10,878 nt of DNA. It comes from RGIG3102 sp964507095. Its GTDB lineage: Bacteria > Bacillota > Clostridia > Oscillospirales > Ruminococcaceae. Below, piece by piece: positions 6,095 to 10,878 of the stretch; position 1 is the first letter of the stretch, and every line of letters starts with the position of its first letter. The position numbers were made by a program, and so were the translations under genes. The stretch spans positions 1 to 10,878 of the forward strand of contig CAZDOS010000054.1 in the NCBI GenBank assembly GCA_964507095.1, in the 5' to 3' direction. Below the pieces are notes generated by a model. That model was given only the letters and a program-made list of their open reading frames with translations, was not told the DNA's origin and ran no database searches.

Positions 6095-8443
6095 ATGTCA
6101 GTCAAAGTAAAGATTAAAGTCGATAACAAAGCCGGATATCTTCAGCTTCCGGCAGTAGCTCTCAGAGGACTCGTCATCTTCCCAAGCGGAATAGTACATT
6201 TCGACGTGGGCAGGGAAAAGTCCGTTAATGCAGTCAATGCAGCAATGGCCGGGGACAGGATGATCTATCTTGTGCCTCAGAGCAACTATGCCGCAGATGA
6301 TCCGAAGAAGGAGGATATCTTCGGCATCGGTGTCGTGGGACAGATCAAGCAGACCCTGAAAGTCCAGGACGGCATCATCAAGGTCATGGTCGACACCAGA
6401 TACCGTGCAAAGACCATAGACATCATGGATGACGGAAAGCAGCTTTCTGCCATCGTCAGGGAATATCCTGTCAACAATATAAGAAAGGGCAGAGAAAACA
6501 AGGTAGAGGCTCTCGTCAGGTCAATCAAGGAGAAGTTCGAGGACTATCTCTCAGTTGCACCTAAGCTTTCGAAAGAAGTCATCGGAAGGATATTCATGAC
6601 TGACAGGCCGAATGAGCTGTGCCAGCTCATCGCCGCGAACATTATGTTCAAGATAGAGGACAAGCTCCGGATGCTTGAAGAAAGTTCAATCGAAAAGAGA
6701 CTGAACCTTGCACTTGAATTCCTTCAGAAGGAATACCAGGTCCTCCTTATTGAGGCTGACATCAAGTCCAAGGTCCAGGAGGACATCGACAAGAACCAGA
6801 GAGAATACTATCTGCGCCAGCAGATGAAAACCATCTCCGAGGAGCTTGACGAAGGAGAAGACACAAGACGAGAGAGCGATGAGTACCGTGAGAAGATACT
6901 TGCTCTTCATCTTCCTGCAGAGAGCGAGGAGAAACTGCTCAAGGAGGTCGGACGTCTGGAGAAGATGTATGGCTCCAATCAGGAGGCGGCTGTCATCAGA
7001 ACATATCTTGACACCTGCCTGTCCCTTCCTTGGAACACAAGCACCAAGGAGCAGGCAAATGTTGTCAAGGCTGAACAGATACTCAACAAGGGGCACTACG
7101 GACTTGAAAAGGTCAAGGAGAAGGTCCTGGAAATCCTTTCGGTAAGACAGCTGTCAAACACTACAAAAGGACAGATCCTTTGTCTCATCGGACCTCCAGG
7201 AGTCGGTAAGACGAGCATAGCTTCTTCCATAGCTGAGTGTCTCAACAGGAACTTTGTGAGGATGTCCCTGGGCGGCGTCCACGATGAGGCCGAGATAAGA
7301 GGACACAGAAGGACATATGTGGGTGCGATGCCCGGCAAGATAATCAGTGCGATCATCTCTGCAAAGAGCAATAATCCTGTCATTCTGCTCGATGAGATAG
7401 ACAAGCTCGCGGGCGATTTCAGGGGAGATCCTGCTTCTGCGCTTCTGGAAGTGCTTGACAGTGAGCAGAACCATTCCTTTACGGATCACTACATAGATAT
7501 GCCGTTTGATCTCAGCAATGTTTTCTTCATCGCCACGGCGAACAACATCAACGGCATACCTGCTCCGCTCCTCGACAGAATGGACATAATCGAGCTGTCC
7601 AGCTATACAAGGGAAGAGAAGTTCAACATTGCCAAGAGACATCTCATACCGAAGCAGCTTGAGAAGACAGGCATGAAGAAGTATGTCAAGTTCCGGGACA
7701 GCGCCATATATGAGATCATAGACAACTACACCAAAGAAGCAGGAGTCAGAACGCTCGAGAGGACTATAGTTACGCTCCTCAGAAAGAGCGCCAAGCTCGT
7801 TGCTTCAGGGCAGGCAGAAAAGGTCAGCATCACTGCAAAGAAGGTCAAGGAGATGCTCGGCGCAGAGCTGTTCAAGCCGAACAGTGTCGATCTCTCGGAC
7901 AAGATAGGCGTTGCCAACGGCCTTGCATGGACCAGTGTCGGCGGCGAGATGCTTCCTATCGAGGTAACAGTTATCCCTAACGGAAGCGGAAGGCTGGAGC
8001 TTACGGGAAGCCTCGGCGATGTCATGAAGGAGTCCTGTCGTATCGCACTCAGCTATATCAGGGCCAACAGTGAGAAATACGGCATCGACACCGACTTTTC
8101 AAAGGTAGACATCCATATCCATGCTCCGGAAGGTGCAGTGCCGAAGGATGGTCCTTCAGCAGGCATCACCATGACTACGGCCCTCATCTCAGTCCTGTCC
8201 AACAGGAAGGTCAGGGGAGATGTGGCCATGACAGGTGAAGTAACGCTTCAGGGCAGAGTACTTCCGATAGGAGGGCTCAAGGAAAAATCCATGGCTGCCT
8301 ACAGGGAAGGAATCAAGACCGTCATCATCCCGTTCGACAACCAGTCTGATCTTCAGAACATCGATGAAAAAGTCAGGAGCGAGGTAAAGTTCATCCCTGT
8401 AAAGAACATCGACCAGGCCATTCAGGTCAATCTGGTACAGTAA
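6095..8443 (+). CDS. lon: ATP-dependent Lon protease (LonA)
   Basis: Lon is a homohexameric AAA+ serine protease that degrades damaged and regulatory proteins in the cytosol. The 782-residue length fits LonA. The N-terminal substrate-binding domain begins at YLQLPAVALRGLVIFPSG and runs to about 210, followed by a coiled-coil-like helical linker (REYYLRQQMKTISEEL). The AAA+ module has Walker A GPPGVGKT (366-373) and Walker B ILLDEID with D433 and E434. The C-terminal protease domain has catalytic Ser688 in PKDGPSAG and Lys731, the second Lys of GGLKEK, spaced 43 residues apart as in E. coli Lon. There is no transmembrane segment, so this is not LonB. The AGGAGGAG upstream is strong but 12 nt from the ATG. 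Its stop directly abuts the ysxC start, indicating coupled translation. No CIRCE or CtsR site is visible upstream. Confidence 0.98.
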   Translation: MSVKVKIKVDNKAGYLQLPAVALRGLVIFPSGIVHFDVGREKSVNAVNAAMAGDRMIYLVPQSNYAADDPKKEDIFGIGVVGQIKQTLKVQDGIIKVMVDTRYRAKTIDIMDDGKQLSAIVREYPVNNIRKGRENKVEALVRSIKEKFEDYLSVAPKLSKEVIGRIFMTDRPNELCQLIAANIMFKIEDKLRMLEESSIEKRLNLALEFLQKEYQVLLIEADIKSKVQEDIDKNQREYYLRQQMKTISEELDEGEDTRRESDEYREKILALHLPAESEEKLLKEVGRLEKMYGSNQEAAVIRTYLDTCLSLPWNTSTKEQANVVKAEQILNKGHYGLEKVKEKVLEILSVRQLSNTTKGQILCLIGPPGVGKTSIASSIAECLNRNFVRMSLGGVHDEAEIRGHRRTYVGAMPGKIISAIISAKSNNPVILLDEIDKLAGDFRGDPASALLEVLDSEQNHSFTDHYIDMPFDLSNVFFIATANNINGIPAPLLDRMDIIELSSYTREEKFNIAKRHLIPKQLEKTGMKKYVKFRDSAIYEIIDNYTKEAGVRTLERTIVTLLRKSAKLVASGQAEKVSITAKKVKEMLGAELFKPNSVDLSDKIGVANGLAWTSVGGEMLPIEVTVIPNGSGRLELTGSLGDVMKESCRIALSYIRANSEKYGIDTDFSKVDIHIHAPEGAVPKDGPSAGITMTTALISVLSNRKVRGDVAMTGEVTLQGRVLPIGGLKEKSMAAYREGIKTVIIPFDNQSDLQNIDEKVRSEVKFIPVKNIDQAIQVNLVQ

Positions 8444-9025
8444 ATGATTATTAAGAACAGTGAATTCCATGCCGCATACGGCACCGAGAAGCAGCTGCCC
8501 AAAGGCTCCAAGCCGGAAGTCGTATTTTCCGGCAGGAGCAATGTGGGTAAGTCGAGCCTCATAAACAAGATCTGCAACAGGAAAAGTCTTGCCAGGACCA
8601 GTTCGGCTCCCGGCAAGACTGCCACGATCAATTTCTATCGGGTCAACGATTTTTACTTCGTTGACCTTCCTGGCTACGGATACGCGAAGATATCAAACCG
8701 GGAAAGAGCCAGATGGGACAAGCTCATAAACGGCTACTTCAAAAGCAATAGAGACCTGAGACTCGTGGTTCAGCTTCTTGACTGCAGGATCGATCCGACA
8801 AAGGACGATCTGACTATGCTCGATTATCTTACTCAGATGGAGATACCTTTCATTATCGCGCTTACAAAAGGCGACAAGCTCAACAAGACCGAGCAGTCTC
8901 GGGCTGTTGAGAAATACAGGGAGCTGTGCGCCGGGTTTTCCTATGACGAGATCATCCTGACGAGCACGTTGAAGGGTACGGGCATAGAGGAGCTTAACAA
9001 TACCATAGAAAGGTATCTGGGCTGA
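8444..9025 (+). CDS. ysxC: Ribosome biogenesis GTPase YsxC/YihA (EngB)
   Basis: This is a TrmE-Era-EngA-EngB-class GTPase needed for assembly of the 50S ribosomal subunit. The G motifs are visible: G1 GRSNVGKSS (30-38), the switch region RTSSAPGKTATINFY, G3 DLPGYG (74-79), and G4 TKGD (141-144); TSTLKGTG near the C-terminus corresponds to G5. The length of 193 residues is normal. The ATG starts immediately after the lon TAA with no intergenic base and no clear Shine-Dalgarno sequence, so it is probably translated by ribosomes finishing lon. The lon-ysxC neighbourhood is widespread in Bacillota, including Bacillus. The next gene overlaps its stop by one base. Confidence 0.97.
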   Translation: MIIKNSEFHAAYGTEKQLPKGSKPEVVFSGRSNVGKSSLINKICNRKSLARTSSAPGKTATINFYRVNDFYFVDLPGYGYAKISNRERARWDKLINGYFKSNRDLRLVVQLLDCRIDPTKDDLTMLDYLTQMEIPFIIALTKGDKLNKTEQSRAVEKYRELCAGFSYDEIILTSTLKGTGIEELNNTIERYLG

Positions 9026-9765
9026 TGGCATATAAAGAATTCAGCTATTACTATGACTATTTCAATTATTCTGCCGACTATGACTTTGTGTTCTCAAAGA
9101 TAGACGAACTTGTCAGGAAGCATCACACCGGAGGCAGGATACTCTGTGACCTTGGATGCGGGACAGGGGAGCTTGCCATGAGATTTGATGAGGCCGGCTA
9201 TGATGTTATCGCTGTCGATAATTCGGATGAGATGCTGGATGTGTTCCATGACAAGCTTGATGAGGATCCTCATGGCGATATCCTTGTTCTCAAACAGGAC
9301 ATCACGGAACTGGACATGTACGGCACGGTCGATGTGTTTACGTGTACATTCGATACCGTTAACCATCTTGAGGGCAGGGAAAAGGTCCAAAAATTGTTCG
9401 ATAAGGTCTCTCTGTTCATGCATCCCGAAGGGATATTCATTTTTGACATGAATACCCGGTACAAACATGAGCATGTTCTTATGGATCAGACTTTTGATTT
9501 TGATGATGAAGAAGCCAGATGCATCTGGAAGAATGAGCTGGACAGGGATAACAGAAGGACGCGCATAAACATCGAGATCGACGACAAGGTCTCCGGAGAG
9601 AGATACGAAGAGAGCTTCTATGAGTATTACTATACTCTGGATGAGATACTGGACATGCTCAAAGCTTCAGGTCTATCAGTCATTGAGCTGCTTGACGGCG
9701 AAAGATATACACAGGTCACTGATTCAAGCGAAAGATACTTATTCGCAGTAAAGAAGGAGAAATGA
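9025..9765 (+). CDS. Class I SAM-dependent methyltransferase, substrate unknown
   Basis: The Rossmann-fold methyltransferase core is clear. Motif I is CDLGCGTGELA with D42 to G48. Asp65 in VIAVDNSDEML is the likely ribose-binding acidic residue at the end of strand 2. QDITEL (about 90) fits the motif III region, and TFDTVNHL fits motif IV. The N-terminus MAYKEFSYYYDYFNYSADY resembles the 'F...YD...DY' opening of YqeM-like small-molecule or tRNA methyltransferase families, but I cannot name a substrate. The C-terminal part (YEESFYEYYYTLDEILDML) is the usual substrate-side lid with aromatic residues. The ATG overlaps the ysxC TGA (TGATG), and hslO starts 3 nt after its stop, so it belongs to the lon operon. 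Confidence 0.88.
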   Translation: MAYKEFSYYYDYFNYSADYDFVFSKIDELVRKHHTGGRILCDLGCGTGELAMRFDEAGYDVIAVDNSDEMLDVFHDKLDEDPHGDILVLKQDITELDMYGTVDVFTCTFDTVNHLEGREKVQKLFDKVSLFMHPEGIFIFDMNTRYKHEHVLMDQTFDFDDEEARCIWKNELDRDNRRTRINIEIDDKVSGERYEESFYEYYYTLDEILDMLKASGLSVIELLDGERYTQVTDSSERYLFAVKKEK

Positions 9766-9768
9766 TAT

Positions 9769-10662
9769 ATGGCAAGAATGCTCAGAGCCATTTCTGAGAT
9801 GGGCGGTGTCGTCATCAGCGTCATCGACTCGACAGATATAGTCAGAAGAATGGAGCAGATACACAAGACTTCACGGGTAGTCAGCGCAGCGCTGGGAAGA
9901 CTGCTTACACGGTCAGAGCTCATGGCATCGACTCTCAAGAGCTCAACTGACAGCATTACTCTCAGAGTAAAGGGCAACGGACCCATTGGTCTTTTGACTG
10001 TTGCATGCAACGGAAAAGGCGACTGCAAAGGATATGTGGAGAACAATATCGTTGAAATCCCTTTGAGAAGCGACGGAAAGCTTGATGTGGGAACCGCCGT
10101 AGGCAAGGAAGGCCAACTGTTTGTCGTAAAGGATCTTGGAATGAAGGAGCCTTATGTCGGAAGCATCCCGCTTCGGACGGGTGAGATAGCTGAAGACATT
10201 ACGGCATATTACGCATACTCTGAGCAGACACCTACAGTGTGCGCTCTGGGAGTTCTTGTAAATCCCGACCTGACTATCAAGAGAGCTGGAGGATACCTGC
10301 TTCAGCTGTTGCCGGGTGCAACCGATGAGGAGATCAGCCTTATCGAGAACAACATCAAGAATATTCCGAGCATCACTTCATTCTTTGAGGACAACAAGAC
10401 TGAACAGGATGTTATAGAAACGGTCCTCGATGGATTCAACCCAGATATCCTAGACGAGTATGAAGTAGCCTACAGATGCGACTGCACCAGAGACAAAGTG
10501 TACAGAGCATTGCTCAGCATAGGTGAAGATGAACTCACTACTCTTCGAGACGAAGAGGATGAGATAGAGCTCAACTGCCAGTACTGCGACAGAAAGTACT
10601 ATTTTACCAAGGCTGATCTCACCGAGATGATATTCACGATCAAAAATAAGAAAAAAGCCTGA
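9769..10662 (+). CDS. hslO: Redox-regulated chaperone Hsp33
   Basis: Hsp33 is a cytosolic holdase that is inactive when reduced with zinc bound and becomes active when oxidants release the zinc and form disulfides. The C-terminal redox switch is intact: C237-x-C239 (RCDCTRD) and C270-x2-C273 (NCQYCD), separated by 30 residues as in the family consensus CXC-X27-32-CXXC. The N-terminal substrate-binding domain is recognisable from LRVKGNGPIGLLTVACNGKGDCKGYVEN, followed by SGEIAED-like RTGEIAEDITAYYAYSEQ and the GGYLLQLLPGA segment. The 297-residue length is typical. AAGGAG at 9754-9759 gives 9-nt spacing to the ATG at 9769; the in-frame ATG at 9778 is less likely. It is the last gene of the lon-ysxC-methyltransferase group, which ties stress proteolysis to oxidative-stress holding activity. 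Confidence 0.97.
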   Translation: MARMLRAISEMGGVVISVIDSTDIVRRMEQIHKTSRVVSAALGRLLTRSELMASTLKSSTDSITLRVKGNGPIGLLTVACNGKGDCKGYVENNIVEIPLRSDGKLDVGTAVGKEGQLFVVKDLGMKEPYVGSIPLRTGEIAEDITAYYAYSEQTPTVCALGVLVNPDLTIKRAGGYLLQLLPGATDEEISLIENNIKNIPSITSFFEDNKTEQDVIETVLDGFNPDILDEYEVAYRCDCTRDKVYRALLSIGEDELTTLRDEEDEIELNCQYCDRKYYFTKADLTEMIFTIKNKKKA

Positions 10663-10693
10663 AAATAAAGGAAATTGTGAATGTGTAAAGCTG

Positions 10694-10711
10694 TTTGACT
10701 GTACAGTCAAA
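10694..10711 (+). repeat. Perfect 18-bp palindrome downstream of hslO
   Basis: TTTGACTGTACAGTCAAA is identical to its reverse complement. As RNA it would form a 7-bp stem with a GTAC loop, followed four to five bases later by a T-rich stretch (CTTATTTTAATTG), so it could end the hslO transcript. As DNA it has the form of an operator for a dimeric regulator. The sequence does not decide between these. Confidence 0.6.
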
Positions 10712-10740
10712 ACTGCCTTATTTTAATTGTTTTCCGGAAG

Positions 10741-10773
10741 AGTTTCTGTCCTGTAAAAACAGTGAAACTTTTT
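10741..10773 (+). terminator. A/T-rich terminator-like hairpin before the tRNA promoter
   Basis: AGTTTC (10741-10746) pairs with GAAACT (10764-10769). TGT (10747-10749) can add pairs with ACA (10759-10761) across a two-base bulge. The 3' arm runs directly into TTTTT (10769-10773). Stability is modest. The U-run stops two bases before the tRNA promoter's -35. Confidence 0.45.
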
Positions 10774-10774
10774 G

Positions 10775-10803
10775 TTGACAAACAGTATATCGTATGATAA
10801 TAT
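10775..10803 (+). promoter_or_regulatory. Strong predicted promoter of the tRNA
   Basis: A consensus TTGACA -35 (10775-10780) is followed by an A/T-rich -10: either TAATAT (10798-10803, 17-bp spacing, preceded by TG at 10795-10796) or GATAAT (10796-10801, 15-bp spacing). It lies just upstream of the mature tRNA 5' end, as expected for a stable RNA promoter. Confidence 0.75.
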
Positions 10804-10823
10804 ATTTGAGCCGTCGGGAGCAT

Positions 10824-10878
10824 GGGAGCATAGCTCAGCTGGGAGAGCACCTGCCTTACAAGCAGGGGGTCACAGGTT
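10824..10878 (+). tRNA. tRNA-Val (anticodon UAC), 3' end cut by window edge
   Basis: The acceptor 5' strand GGGAGCA occupies 10824-10830. The D-arm has GCTC/GAGC (10833-10836 with 10845-10848). The anticodon stem CCTGC/GCAGG (10850-10854 with 10862-10866) encloses the loop CTTACAA, giving anticodon TAC at 10857-10859, so it reads valine codons. The variable loop is GGGTC, and the T-stem 5' strand ACAGG is followed by the first two T-loop bases at the window end. The 3' acceptor strand is not visible, so CCA status is unknown. It could be the first of a tRNA cluster. Confidence 0.93.

Noticed and set aside
7154..7642. Minus-strand open frame of 162 codons opposite lon
   Set aside because: Antisense shadow of the conserved AAA+ region of lon, with no motif and no start signals.
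1..10878. Mobile element, phage, CRISPR, toxin-antitoxin or novel defence system
   Set aside because: All genes are recognisable housekeeping families on one strand with short gaps. I saw no repeats arrays, transposase motifs, attachment sites or unknown multi-gene cassette.

Overview
The window is about 10.9 kb of chromosomal core sequence in which every gene lies on the + strand. It points to a low-to-mid GC Gram-positive anaerobe of the Clostridia (Bacillota). The reasons are the SufS-SufU pair (SufU is the Gram-positive type with an Asp zinc ligand), AGGAG-type ribosome binding sites, a likely TTG start, mixed AGA/AGG/CGG arginine codons, and the order tig-clpP-clpX ... lon-ysxC-methyltransferase-hslO. 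A Lachnospiraceae or Anaerovoracaceae type genome is my guess, not something the sequence proves.

Layout. Positions 1-552 hold the 3' end of sufS and all of sufU, overlapping by 11 nt, closed by a GCAA-capped hairpin. Positions 585-1328 hold a calcineurin-like phosphoesterase with its own promoter and probably a TTG start. Positions 1318-4711 hold tig, clpP and clpX, with recognisable promoters before tig and clpP. A large hairpin at 4738-4785 separates clpX from a divergent galactokinase-family gene (4803-6029). Positions 6039-10662 hold lon, ysxC/yihA, a class I methyltransferase and hslO, tightly packed (0-nt gap, 1-nt overlap, 3-nt gap) and most likely one operon. Positions 10663-10823 hold a perfect 18-bp palindrome, an A/T-rich terminator-like hairpin and a strong promoter. 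A tRNA-Val(UAC) begins at 10824 and runs off the end of the window.

How it fits together. Most of the window is protein quality control: a ribosome-bound chaperone (Tig), two ATP-dependent proteases (ClpXP, Lon) and a redox-switched holdase (Hsp33), alongside a ribosome assembly GTPase (YsxC) and Fe-S cluster biogenesis (SufS/SufU). The sugar kinase is the outlier between clpX and lon. I found no mobile element, CRISPR array, phage gene or unmistakably new multi-gene system. The best leads are the altered sugar-binding motif and odd upstream region of the kinase, the alternative hairpins before clpP, a repeated extended -10 promoter style, and the palindrome after hslO.
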